Assembly: GCF_017995515.1 (NCBI RefSeq)
Contig: NZ_JAGOIT010000036.1
Coordinates: 1 to 33,203 of the forward strand
Length of the DNA stretch: 33,203 nt
From: Propionivibrio sp.
GTDB lineage: Bacteria > Pseudomonadota > Gammaproteobacteria > Burkholderiales > Rhodocyclaceae
Reading direction: 5' to 3'
This document shows positions 16,329-24,540 of this stretch, one piece after another. Each line of letters begins with the position of its first letter. The stretch's first letter is position 1. The notes under the pieces were generated by a model, which was not told the origin of the DNA, searched no databases, and worked only from the letters and a program-made list of their open reading frames with translations. A program made the translations under genes and the position numbers.

Positions 16329-17051
16329 ATGGCAATCCAAGTCAATCTGAACGACCAGGCGCTGCTCGACTCGGTCGCCACCAAGGCCGAAGCCGCCAAG
16401 GCGCTGCTCGCGCGCATCGCCGACGAGTTTGCCCCCGCTGCCTTCGCCAACAGCCTCGGCGCCGAAGACATGGTCCTGACCGACCTGATCGACGCCATCC
16501 AGGCGCCGATCGAAATCTTCTCGCTCGACACCGGGCGCCTGCCGACCGAGACCTACGACCTGATGGCCGAAACGCGCGTTCGTTACGGCTTCCAGCTCAA
16601 GCTGTACTACCCGCGCCACGATCTCGTCGAAACCTACACGCGCGAGCACGGCATCAACGCCTTCTACGAGTCGGTCGAGTTGCGCAAGGGCTGCTGCTTC
16701 GCGCGCAAGGTCGAGCCGCTGCGCCGCGCGCTGGACGGCAAGAAGGCCTGGATCACCGGCATGCGCGCGCAGCAGTCGGCAACGCGCGACGCGCTGCCGC
16801 TGCAGACGTTCGACGAAGGCAACGGGCTGGAGAAGTTCAACCCGCTGACCGACTGGACGGAAAAGGAAGTCTGGGCCTACATCAAGCTGCACCAGGTGCC
16901 GTACAACGCCCTGCACGACAAGTTCTACCCGAGCATCGGCTGCGCCCCGTGCACGCGAGCCATCACGCCGGGCGAGGACATCCGCTCAGGGCGCTGGTGG
17001 TGGGAGAATCCGGAATCGAAAGAATGCGGATTACATGTTAAGAATGCTTGA
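16329..17051 (+). CDS. cysH: Adenylylsulfate reductase, thioredoxin-dependent
   Basis: A 240-residue CysH-family reductase. It has the paired cysteines C122-C123 and the later C205/C208 (GCAPC) that bind a 4Fe-4S cluster, the mark of APS-type rather than PAPS-type enzymes. It also has the C-terminal ECGLH catalytic cysteine (C233). PP-loop-like residues SLGAEDMVL lie near 43-51. It converts APS to sulfite and AMP using thioredoxin. Absence of an APS kinase (cysC) in the cluster agrees with direct APS reduction. Two ATGs stand side by side (16326, 16329); AGGAG spacing favours the second. It begins 10 nt after the DUF934 stop. Confidence 0.94.
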   Translation: MAIQVNLNDQALLDSVATKAEAAKALLARIADEFAPAAFANSLGAEDMVLTDLIDAIQAPIEIFSLDTGRLPTETYDLMAETRVRYGFQLKLYYPRHDLVETYTREHGINAFYESVELRKGCCFARKVEPLRRALDGKKAWITGMRAQQSATRDALPLQTFDEGNGLEKFNPLTDWTEKEVWAYIKLHQVPYNALHDKFYPSIGCAPCTRAITPGEDIRSGRWWWENPESKECGLHVKNA

Positions 17052-17055
17052 ACCT

Positions 17056-17159
17056 CTTTCAACGCAGAGTGCGCAGAGGCGCAAAGGGCGCAGAGAAGAA
17101 CTACAAAGAAATGGTTTTACTTTACGATCTCTGCGTCTCTGCGTACTCTGCGTTGAAAG
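17056..17159. repeat. Long-stem hairpin element, CGCAGAG type
   Basis: The gap between cysH and cysD is filled by a large imperfect inverted repeat. Both outer arms begin CTTTCAACGCAGAGT (17056 inward and 17159 inward on the other strand). The arms match for about 26 bp with two mismatches, then the left arm carries a 9-nt insertion. The arms are built of CGCAGAG units, as in the element at 24336-24450. It may act as an mRNA hairpin that separates cysH from cysDN expression. Confidence 0.8.
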
Positions 17160-17183
17160 CGTTGCTTTTTTGAAAGTCCAACA

Positions 17184-18098
17184 ATGACAACTATGACAAA
17201 ACAAACGCTCTCCCACCTCGACTGGCTGGAATCCGAGGCCATCCACATCATGCGCGAGGTGGCCGGCCAGTGCGCCAACCCGGTGCTGCTGTTCTCCGGC
17301 GGCAAGGACTCGATCTGCATGCTGCGCATCGCCGAGAAGGCGTTCCGTCCGGGCAAGTTCCCCTTCCCGCTGATGCACATCGACACCGGCCACAACTACA
17401 AGGAAGTGACCGACTACCGCGACAAGCGCTCCGCCGAACTCGGCGAGCGGCTGATCGTGCGCTCGGTGGAAGACTCGATGAAGCGCGGCACGGTCGTGCT
17501 GAAGTCCGCCGACGAGTCGCGCAACAAGCACCAGTCCGTCACGCTGCTCGAAGCGATCGAGGAATTTGGCTTCGACGCCTGCATCGGCGGTGCCCGGCGC
17601 GACGAGGAAAAGGCCCGCGCCAAGGAGCGCATCTTCTCGTTCCGCGACGAGTTCGGCCAGTGGGACCCGAAGAATCAGCGTCCGGAACTGTGGGATCTGT
17701 ACAACGCGCGCAGCTTCAAGGGCGAAAATATCCGTGTCTTCCCGATCTCGAACTGGACCGAGTTCGACGTCTGGCAATACATCGAGCGCGAAAATCTCGA
17801 ACTGCCGTCGATCTACTACGCGCACACCCGCCCGGTCGTGCGCAAGGCCGGCGGCCTCTTGCCGGTGACCGACATCACCCCGGCCAAGCCGGACGACAAG
17901 GTGGAACTCCTGCAAGTGCGCTTCCGCACGGTCGGCGACATCACCTGCACGGCGCCGGTCGAATCGGACGCCGACACCATCACCAAGATCATCGCCGAGA
18001 CGGCGACCACCACCATCACCGAACGCGGCGCCACGCGCCTCGACGACCAGACGTCGGAAGCGTCGATGGAACAACGCAAGAAAGAGGGTTACTTCTAA
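17184..18098 (+). CDS. cysD: Sulfate adenylyltransferase subunit 2
   Basis: A 304-residue CysD, the small catalytic subunit of ATP sulfurylase. It has the PP-loop SGGKDS at residues 38-43, then MHIDTGHNYKEV, GGARRDEEKARAKERIFSFR and PISNWTEFDVWQYI. It makes APS from sulfate and ATP together with the GTPase subunit CysN. The start is uncertain between 17184 and the in-frame ATG at 17193, as the upstream region is a hairpin repeat with only GAAAG as a possible binding site. The stop codon overlaps the cysN start by one base (TAATG), so the pair is translationally coupled. Confidence 0.95.
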   Translation: MTTMTKQTLSHLDWLESEAIHIMREVAGQCANPVLLFSGGKDSICMLRIAEKAFRPGKFPFPLMHIDTGHNYKEVTDYRDKRSAELGERLIVRSVEDSMKRGTVVLKSADESRNKHQSVTLLEAIEEFGFDACIGGARRDEEKARAKERIFSFRDEFGQWDPKNQRPELWDLYNARSFKGENIRVFPISNWTEFDVWQYIERENLELPSIYYAHTRPVVRKAGGLLPVTDITPAKPDDKVELLQVRFRTVGDITCTAPVESDADTITKIIAETATTTITERGATRLDDQTSEASMEQRKKEGYF

Positions 18099-19384
18099 TG
18101 TCCGCCATTGAAAACATCCAGCCCGAGATCAAGGACAACGGCCTGCTCCGCTTCCTCACCTGCGGTAGCGTGGACGACGGCAAGAGCACACTGATCGGCC
18201 GCCTGCTCTACGACACCAAGGCGATTCTCGCCGACACGCTGCACGCCATCGAGCGCACGTCGAAGAAGCGCGGCATGGAGGCGATGGACCTCTCGCTGCT
18301 CACCGACGGCCTGCAGGCCGAGCGCGAACAGGGCATCACCATCGATGTCGCCTACCGCTACTTCACCACCGGCACGCGCAAGTACATCATCGCCGACGCG
18401 CCGGGGCACGAGCAGTACACGCGCAACATGGTCACCGCCGCCTCGACCGCCGACCTCGCCATCATCCTGATCGACGCGCGCAAGGGCGTGCTGACGCAGA
18501 CGCGCCGCCACTCCTACCTCACGCACCTGGTGAACATCCCGCACCTCGTCGTCGCCATCAACAAGATGGACCTCGTCGACTATTCGCAGGACGTGTTCAA
18601 CCAGATCATGGCCGACTACCTCGACTTCGCTGCGAAGCTCGGCATCAGTGACGTGCGCTTCATCCCGATGTCGGCGCTCAACGGCGACATGGTCGTCGAG
18701 CGCGGCGACCGGCTCGACTGGTACACCGGCCCGACGCTGATCGACCTGCTCGAGACGGCCACCGCCTCGCACGTCGAGCACGAGGAGCCGTTCCGCTTCC
18801 CCGTGCAATACGTTTGCCGCCCGCAGGACTCGGCCAATCCCGAACTGCACGACTACCGCGGCTTCATGGGCCGCGTCGAATCGGGCTGCATCAGCGTCGG
18901 CGACGCCGTCACCATCCTGCCATCCGGCCGTGAGACGCGCGTCAAGGACCTCCAGGTGCTCGGCCAGACGCTGCCGACCGCGTACGCCGAACAGTCGATC
19001 GCCATCCTGCTCGAAGACGAAATCGACATCTCGCGCGGCGACATGATCGTCAAGACCGGCGAGGAACCGAACGTCGTGAAGCAGTTCGACGCCATGCTCT
19101 GCTGGCTCTCCGAAACCCCGCTCGACCCGCGCCGCAAGTACTTGATCCGCCATACCACGCGCGACAGCAAGGCCATGCTCGCCGGCATCGAATACCGCAC
19201 CGATGTGAACACCATGGAGCACGTCGCGGCCGACAAGCTCACCATGAACGACATCGCCAAGGTCAGCTTCAAGCTCGCGCAGCCGATCTTCCCCGATCCC
19301 TACACGAGCAACCGCGGCACCGGCGCCTTCATCGTCATCGACGAGTCGAGCAACAACACGGTCGGCGCGGGGATGATTCTGTAG
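18098..19384 (+). CDS. cysN: Sulfate adenylyltransferase subunit 1 (GTPase)
   Basis: A 428-residue CysN, the EF-Tu-like GTPase that drives APS synthesis by CysD. The G1 motif GSVDDGKST is at residues 23-31, G3 is DAPGHEQ and G4 is NKMD; beta-barrel domains follow. The ATG overlaps the cysD stop. The open frame continues upstream to 17270 only as a shadow of cysD. There is no C-terminal APS kinase domain: the protein ends after the third domain (NNTVGAGMIL). This agrees with an APS-type CysH and no PAPS step. It is the last gene of the sulfate cluster and is followed by a REP-like unit. Confidence 0.96.
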   Translation: MSAIENIQPEIKDNGLLRFLTCGSVDDGKSTLIGRLLYDTKAILADTLHAIERTSKKRGMEAMDLSLLTDGLQAEREQGITIDVAYRYFTTGTRKYIIADAPGHEQYTRNMVTAASTADLAIILIDARKGVLTQTRRHSYLTHLVNIPHLVVAINKMDLVDYSQDVFNQIMADYLDFAAKLGISDVRFIPMSALNGDMVVERGDRLDWYTGPTLIDLLETATASHVEHEEPFRFPVQYVCRPQDSANPELHDYRGFMGRVESGCISVGDAVTILPSGRETRVKDLQVLGQTLPTAYAEQSIAILLEDEIDISRGDMIVKTGEEPNVVKQFDAMLCWLSETPLDPRRKYLIRHTTRDSKAMLAGIEYRTDVNTMEHVAADKLTMNDIAKVSFKLAQPIFPDPYTSNRGTGAFIVIDESSNNTVGAGMIL

Positions 19385-19422
19385 TCGCCGAACGTCAGCG
19401 TCATTGCGATTTCTGCCAATCT

Positions 19423-19456
19423 GAACGGGCTTCGACAGGTTCAGCCCGAGCGGTAG
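19423..19456. repeat. Single REP-like unit after cysN
   Basis: Read on the minus strand this 34-bp stretch starts CTACCGCTCGGGCTGAACCT and continues GTCGAAGCCCG, closely matching the left arm of the element at 7238-7350. The GGGCT/AGCCC parts can pair as a small hairpin. It lies 38 bp after the cysN stop and could also mark the transcript end. The remainder of the gap to 19559 shows nothing I can identify. Confidence 0.65.
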
Positions 19457-19559
19457 TTGAGACATCTTCTTGCGGGATCAATGGATCGAGGGTGACAACT
19501 TCATGCATCCTCGGACCGGATCTGCATCACGCCATTTCTTCCCTTGTCTGAGCGGTGCA

Positions 19560-19979
19560 CTACGTACACCAAGCACGCATCAGCAAGAAGCCGCCGACGC
19601 CGATGGCGATCGTTCCGACGACGTGCAGCAACGGCCGCCAGTAACCGATCGGGTACATGTGGCGGCCCGGCGAGCGCGCCATGCGCGTTTCCTCAACCCA
19701 GTTGACGACTTCGCCAAGGGTGAAGAGACAGGCGAGACCAAAGGCGAACGAGCCGACGATGATCGTCGCGAGTTGCCCTTCGCCGGTACGGCAGGAGAAA
19801 TTGATGCCGAGCCAGCCGCGCGTCAGCGGATCGAAACCAATGGCCATGCGCACGCCGGCGAATGCCAGGAGGCAGAAGAGCAGCACGACGGCAAAGTAGA
19901 TCCAGAACTCGCGCGTCCGGATGAGCCGTGCGGCCTCGATCAGCTGTGACTTCAGTTCGGCGAAGAATCCGGCAAGCAT
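19560..19979 (-). CDS. Hypothetical inner membrane protein
   Basis: I do not recognise this 139-residue protein. It has three clear hydrophobic segments (about 25-47, 70-92 and 112-135), each preceded or followed by short charged stretches, including the amphipathic N-terminus FFAELKSQLIEAARLIRTREF. A CRTGEGQLATI loop lies between helices one and two. AGGGAG stands 5 nt before the ATG, so it is translated with a good signal. It converges on cysN and diverges from ycaO; the gap to ycaO (19980-20144) is AT-richer and probably holds promoters for both. Confidence 0.75.
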   Translation of the reverse strand: MLAGFFAELKSQLIEAARLIRTREFWIYFAVVLLFCLLAFAGVRMAIGFDPLTRGWLGINFSCRTGEGQLATIIVGSFAFGLACLFTLGEVVNWVEETRMARSPGRHMYPIGYWRPLLHVVGTIAIGVGGFLLMRAWCT

Positions 19980-20144
19980 GAAACTCCCTTTGTTTCGCGA
20001 TCAGTCAATTCACGTGCGACTCGACAGCGGACTGCGGCAGAATCTACCGCATCCTTGCTTGCCACGCGCTCCCGATACTGATATAGAACCGCTCCTGATT
20101 GATATATCGAACCTTCACGCCAGGACTTTACCGCGGACCACTCC

Positions 20145-21893
20145 ATGACCATAGAACATTACATCGCAGGCAAGGACGCCTCGCTCGAATCGACGATCGA
20201 CCGCATGCAGCACCGGCTCGCCGAGATCGGCTTTCACGTCGTCGAGCGCTCGTGGCTCAACCCGGTCGATGGCATCTGGTCCGTTCACGTCAGCGACCGC
20301 GACTGCCCGCTGCTGTTCACCAACGGCAAGGGCGGTTCGAAGCTCGCCGCGCACGCCAGCGCCTTGGGCGAGTTCTTCGAGCGTCTGGCATGCAACTATT
20401 TCTGGACGCACTACTTTCTCGGGCGCAAGTACGCCGCGCAGCGCTTCACGCACTACCCGCAAGAGCGCTGGTTCCTGCCCGACGAGGATGACAACTGGCC
20501 GGAAGAGCTGCTGACGCCGGAGCTGCACGCGCTCTACAACCCGGACGGCAACATCACGGCCGAAGTGCTCGTCGACCACAACTCGGGCAACGTCGAACGC
20601 GGCATCTGCGCCCTGCCCTTCACCCGCCTCGACGACGAGCGCACCGTCTGGTTCCCGATCAACGTGATCGGGAACCTGTACGTGAGCAACGGCATGTCGG
20701 CGGGCAACACACTCGCCGAGGCGCGCGCACAGGCGCTCTCGGAAATCGTCGAGCGCCACATCAAATTCCGCATCATCAGCGAGGGACTCTGCCTGCCGGA
20801 CGTGCCGGATGAGATCATCGCGCGCTATCCGCGCATCGCCAACGGCGTGCGCGAACTGCGCGATGCGGGTTACGGCATCCTGGTCAAGGATGCCTCGCTC
20901 GGCGGGCAATACCCGTTGATGGCCGTCACTCTGCTCAACCCTAAGGATCAGGGCTGCTACGCCAGCTTCGGCGCACACCCGCGCTTCGAGGTTGCGCTCG
21001 AACGCGCGCTGACCGAACTGTTGCAGGGCCGTGCGCTCGATGCGCTGGACGGCTTCCCCGAACCCGGTTTCGATCTCGACGAGATCGCCAGCACGCCGAA
21101 CATCGAGATTCACTTCGTCGATTCGAGCGGCATCATCAGCTGGAACTTCCTCGGCGACGCGCCCGACTACGACTTCTGCGACTGGAACTTCAGTTCGACG
21201 ACGACGGAAGACTACGAATGGCTGGTCGAGATGATCCAGAAGGAAGGCTACGACATCTACGTCGCCGACTACACGCACCTTGGCATCTACGCCTGCCGCA
21301 TGATCGTGCCCGGCATGTCGGAGATCTACCCGATCGACGACCTCGAGTACGAGAACAACAGCTTCGGCAACGACATCCGCGAGGCGATTCTTTACCTGCC
21401 CGACCTCGACGACGATGAATGCGAAGCGCTGCTCGATACGCTGAACGAATCGTCGCTGGCCGACGAACGCCCGGTCGCTGCGTTGATCGGGCTCGCTCCC
21501 GACGCCGGCTCGTTCTGGGAAGACCTGCGCATCGGCGAACTGAAAACCTTGCTCGCGCTGGCCACCGGCAACGAGGAAGCAGCGCACGAGGGCTGTGACT
21601 GGATACGCCACTTCGGCCAGATCGACGCCGGACGCCGCCGGGTGTACGGCTGCATCGAGAGCCTTTTGAAGCTATGCGACTCGGGCGATTACGAACCCTA
21701 TCGCGCCGCGCTCGCCGGCCTTTACGGCAACGGCGCGCTGCAACGCGCCGAAGACCTGCTGGCGCGCCGCGAGCGTTTCTTCGGCATCGCCATGCCCGGC
21801 CTCGAGTTCGACGGCTGCGACATGCACCACCGGCTGCTCGCCGCCTACGACAAGGTGCATCGCCTGCACCTCCAGCAATCCGCGAAAGCCTGA
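20145..21893 (+). CDS. ycaO: YcaO-domain protein (E. coli YcaO type)
   Basis: A 582-residue protein of the long YcaO type, close in length to E. coli YcaO. The ATP-binding motifs are present: SALGEFFER at 72-80 (E76, E79, R80) and QALSEIVER at 196-204 (Q196, E200, E203, R204). After the YcaO core (to about residue 400) a helical C-terminal region follows, and the Pro-rich C-terminus of azoline-forming cyclodehydratases is absent. YcaO proteins use ATP to activate peptide amides. E. coli YcaO has been linked to RimO-dependent methylthiolation of ribosomal protein S12. Nearby sulfur genes and a small ORF 7 bp downstream are notable. No E1-like or RiPP biosynthetic partner is seen. Confidence 0.93.
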   Translation: MTIEHYIAGKDASLESTIDRMQHRLAEIGFHVVERSWLNPVDGIWSVHVSDRDCPLLFTNGKGGSKLAAHASALGEFFERLACNYFWTHYFLGRKYAAQRFTHYPQERWFLPDEDDNWPEELLTPELHALYNPDGNITAEVLVDHNSGNVERGICALPFTRLDDERTVWFPINVIGNLYVSNGMSAGNTLAEARAQALSEIVERHIKFRIISEGLCLPDVPDEIIARYPRIANGVRELRDAGYGILVKDASLGGQYPLMAVTLLNPKDQGCYASFGAHPRFEVALERALTELLQGRALDALDGFPEPGFDLDEIASTPNIEIHFVDSSGIISWNFLGDAPDYDFCDWNFSSTTTEDYEWLVEMIQKEGYDIYVADYTHLGIYACRMIVPGMSEIYPIDDLEYENNSFGNDIREAILYLPDLDDDECEALLDTLNESSLADERPVAALIGLAPDAGSFWEDLRIGELKTLLALATGNEEAAHEGCDWIRHFGQIDAGRRRVYGCIESLLKLCDSGDYEPYRAALAGLYGNGALQRAEDLLARRERFFGIAMPGLEFDGCDMHHRLLAAYDKVHRLHLQQSAKA

Positions 21894-21900
21894 GACTGCC

Positions 21901-22122
21901 ATGACCTACGAAGAGTACCTCGACGAAATCGCCACCCTGCTGACCGAGATCTACACGCTGGACGACGACGTCGCCATCGGCATCGTCATGCGCGCGCAGG
22001 ACGACGAGTTCTTCTGTCCGCACGACGACGACCCGTCGATGTGCACACTGGAACGCGCGCAGCAGGACGCGCGCACCGTTTTCAAGAAGTACAAGCCGGC
22101 GAAGTTCCCGCGCCGCCCGTAG
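21901..22122 (+). CDS. Small acidic protein following ycaO
   Basis: A 73-residue protein of unknown function, beginning 7 bp after the ycaO stop on the same strand and probably co-transcribed. The N-terminal two thirds are acidic, with MTYEEYLDEIATLLTEIY likely helical. A short CP-HDDDPSMC segment has C39 and C48, and the C-terminus is basic (KKYKPAKFPRRP). The Asp-rich cysteine segment might bind a metal, and the shape (acidic leader-like helix plus Cys-containing stretch) would fit a YcaO partner or substrate. That is speculation; no family is recognised and the ribosome binding site is weak. Confidence 0.65.
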   Translation: MTYEEYLDEIATLLTEIYTLDDDVAIGIVMRAQDDEFFCPHDDDPSMCTLERAQQDARTVFKKYKPAKFPRRP

Positions 22123-22142
22123 CGAGCGGCAGGCGTCAACCT

Positions 22143-22508
22143 TTACAGGCCGCCAGCAGTAACCCTGACCAATACCGCACTCAATTCGTCGTCATCAAGG
22201 GCGGTGAGCAGCATCAACCCGGCGCGAACGAGTTCGCTCTTCTTCACCGGCGTTCCCCGGTCGTTGAGGCGGGCTTTCAGATCGAGCAGCTGTTCGTACT
22301 CAAACGCCGGTATCGCGAACTTCTCGCGCACCGTCTGTTGCTTCCTGAGTTCCTTGTCGAGCGGCCGGGGAAAGGCCTTCGCGAGGCGCTTTCGCTTCTT
22401 CGCAACGTTGGCGCGTTCGGGCGCAGCCGGCACCAGCTTTTTGCCCGGTGTTTCGGCCGGTGATTTTGCCTTGATGCCAGTCGAAGTCGTTGCCTTTGTT
22501 GTTGCCAT
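22143..22508 (-). CDS. Basic hypothetical protein
   Basis: I do not recognise this 121-residue protein. The first 60 residues are rich in Lys, Ala, Thr and Pro and probably disordered. The second half (from about FEYEQLLDLKARLNDRG) looks helical and ordered, and TPVKKSELVRAGLMLLTAL resembles the second helix of ribbon-helix-helix-like DNA-binding proteins. A DNA- or nucleoid-associated role is therefore possible. GGATGGA lies just before the ATG. It converges on the small ORF after ycaO and lies 35 bp from the end of the SulP frame, facing the same way. Confidence 0.65.
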   Translation of the reverse strand: MATTKATTSTGIKAKSPAETPGKKLVPAAPERANVAKKRKRLAKAFPRPLDKELRKQQTVREKFAIPAFEYEQLLDLKARLNDRGTPVKKSELVRAGLMLLTALDDDELSAVLVRVTAGGL

Positions 22509-22543
22509 GATCCATCCAGAACGGTCACCCGTTCGTGCTCCTG

Positions 22544-24292
22544 TCAGTAAACGTCGATTGTACTCGACGACGCCGTGCCCGAAATTTCACCGGCATCCAG
22601 CGCCTTGCGCCGTTCAAAGGACTCGACCGCCTTCTTGACCGAAACGTAGAAGTGCTCGCTGCCGACCTTTGCCGACAGCCCGACCTTGATCAGTTGCTCG
22701 CGGAACGGACGGGGAGAATCCGCAATCTTGAGTTCGACGCCAAGTTCGGTCAGCTCCTGGTACAGCTCGGTGAAGCGTTGTGCCGCGGTCACGTCGAGGT
22801 CCGAAATTGCTTGCGCGTCGATGACCAGGCATTCGAGCCCGACCGACTGGTCGACCAGCTCGCGAATCCGCGCCATGACATAGCGCGCGTTGGCGAAGAT
22901 CAGCGGTGCGTAGAGCCGGTAGACGATCAGTCCTGGCACCGTCTCGCCTTCGTCCGGATCGAGGCAGTCGTGGAACTTCCCGTCGCTCGGCAGGCGCCGC
23001 AGCATGGCGTCGCGAGGCCGCGAAATCTCATACAGCACGTCGATCAGCGAGAGCAGGAGGCCGGCGATGATCCCCGGCACGACGCCGGTCAACAGGATGA
23101 CCAAGGTAACGCCGACGGCGATCGCGAACTCACTGCGGTCGATCTTCAGCAACATGCGCAGGGACGCGGTTTCGAGCATGCCGAAGGCGGTAACGATCAG
23201 GATCGCGCCGAGTGCGGCCTTGGGCATCAGCGCGAGCAGCGGCGTGAGAAACAGCAGAAAGAGGACCAGGCCGCCGGCGGCCACGAGTTGCGCGACCTGC
23301 GACTTGGCACCCAACGCGTCGACGACGGAGCTGCGCGATTGACTCGCCGACACGGGGAAGCCTTGCGCCGCCGACGCCATCACGTTGGCGACGCCGAGCG
23401 CCAGCAATTCCTGGTTGGCTTCGACGTCGTAGTTATTCTTTTCGGCAAAGGTCTGCGCCAGGAGGATTCCGTCCGAGAACGCCAGGAAGGCGATCGCCAC
23501 GGCGGCGGGCGCCAGCGCCGCGACGTCGCTCCAGCGCGGTTTGAAGAGCTCGATCGACGGCAAGCCCGGTTCGACCGTACCGACGAGCGAAACGCCCTCT
23601 TGGCCAAGGTCGAACAGAGAGACGCAAGCGATCGCGACCGCCGAAACCAGCAAAGCCGCCGGCACGCGCGGCAGCCAGCGCGCGAGCGCGACAAGCAGAC
23701 AGAGGAGAAAGACGCTCAAGCCAAAGGTCGGCCAATTCACCTCCGGCAGCCGTTCAATCACGGTGACAACGAGCGTGAAGAACTCTTCGCCCTCGGTCTT
23801 GATCCCGAAGATCTTGCCAAGCTGCGTCGCGATCAGGACGAGCGAAGCGCCGTTCAGATAGCCGACGAGGACCGGACGCGAGAGCAGATCGGCGATGGTA
23901 CCCAGCTTGAGCTGCGAAGCGGCGAGCAGGATGAGGCCGGAAAACACGGCCAGTTCGGCCGCCAGGATTGCGATGCGTGCCGGATCGTTGCCGGCCAGCG
24001 GCAGGATGGCCGAGCCGGCGAGCAGGCCGATCGCCGCGTCCGGCCCGGCGATGACGTGGCGTGAACTCGAGAACACGGCGTAGCCGACGCAGGCCATGAT
24101 CGCGGCGTAGATGCCGGTGATCGGCGGCAGATGGACGAGTTCGGCATACGCCAGCACGGACGGAATCATCACGATGCAGGCGGTCAGGCCGGCAATCGCA
24201 TCCTTGCCCAGCCAATGCATCGGGTAATGGCGCAGTACCGAGAGTATCGGCACCAGCGAGGGAATCTGCCGCAATCGACGCCTTGCTTTCAC
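22544..24292 (-). CDS. SulP-family anion transporter with STAS domain
   Basis: A 582-residue SulP (SLC26) transporter. The membrane part spans roughly residues 20-420 and has AGLTACIVMIPSVLAYAELV, PPITGIYAAIMACVGYAVF and the PVSASQSRSSV segment. A cytoplasmic STAS domain follows (about 440-560; VIDAQAISDLDVTAAQRF). It could carry sulfate or bicarbonate; the sulfur cluster nearby favours sulfate only weakly. I chose the GTG at 24292, with TGAGGA upstream. The frame stays open to 24451 but runs through a hairpin repeat, and its translation there has no family match. Confidence 0.9.
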   Translation of the reverse strand: MKARRRLRQIPSLVPILSVLRHYPMHWLGKDAIAGLTACIVMIPSVLAYAELVHLPPITGIYAAIMACVGYAVFSSSRHVIAGPDAAIGLLAGSAILPLAGNDPARIAILAAELAVFSGLILLAASQLKLGTIADLLSRPVLVGYLNGASLVLIATQLGKIFGIKTEGEEFFTLVVTVIERLPEVNWPTFGLSVFLLCLLVALARWLPRVPAALLVSAVAIACVSLFDLGQEGVSLVGTVEPGLPSIELFKPRWSDVAALAPAAVAIAFLAFSDGILLAQTFAEKNNYDVEANQELLALGVANVMASAAQGFPVSASQSRSSVVDALGAKSQVAQLVAAGGLVLFLLFLTPLLALMPKAALGAILIVTAFGMLETASLRMLLKIDRSEFAIAVGVTLVILLTGVVPGIIAGLLLSLIDVLYEISRPRDAMLRRLPSDGKFHDCLDPDEGETVPGLIVYRLYAPLIFANARYVMARIRELVDQSVGLECLVIDAQAISDLDVTAAQRFTELYQELTELGVELKIADSPRPFREQLIKVGLSAKVGSEHFYVSVKKAVESFERRKALDAGEISGTASSSTIDVY

Positions 24293-24335
24293 GCTGCAAT
24301 CCTCACGAACGATCTGAGAGGTTGTGAATAAATGC

Positions 24336-24450
24336 TGAAACACCCACCACAGAGACGCAGAGACGCAGAGTTTTCGCAGAGAGAGCCTTTGGAAGCGGTG
24401 GCTTTTCTCCGCGTCTCCTCTGCGCCTCCGTGCCTCTGTGGTGGGTTTCA
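24336..24450. repeat. Long-stem hairpin element upstream of SulP gene
   Basis: A 115-bp imperfect inverted repeat whose outer arms begin TGAAAC and CCACCACAGAG in both directions (left arm from 24336, right arm ending 24450; the left has a 2-nt insertion). Inside, both arms consist of ACGCAGAG-type units, as in the element at 17056-17159. It lies about 45 bp upstream of the SulP start codon, in its leader or promoter region. The rest of the 248-bp gap (24293-24540) shows no gene. Confidence 0.8.
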
Positions 24451-24540
24451 AGTTTTTTCACAGACTCTGACCGCCCTATTCCCGAGGCGAACGCCTCGTC
24501 TTTCATCTTGAGAAACGAGTTCCGCAAGGCCGCCCGGAGG

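Noticed and set aside
17270-18097. N-terminal extension of the cysN frame across cysD
   Set aside because: The extension is Arg-rich shadow sequence; the ATG at 18098 overlapping the cysD stop gives a normal CysN.
20080-20112. Direct repeats TGATATAGAACC and TGATATATCGAACC before ycaO as an operator
   Set aside because: The repeats are short and imperfect and lie in an AT-richer promoter-like stretch, so I could not separate them from an ordinary promoter.
22535-24064. A 509-codon plus-strand frame opposite the SulP gene
   Set aside because: Its composition (Gln/Arg/Asp-rich without hydrophobic core) is typical of an antisense shadow, while the minus strand encodes a clear SulP transporter.
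24293-24451. N-terminal extension of the SulP frame
   Set aside because: It would translate a hairpin repeat; the GTG at 24292 has a binding site and gives a normal family N-terminus.
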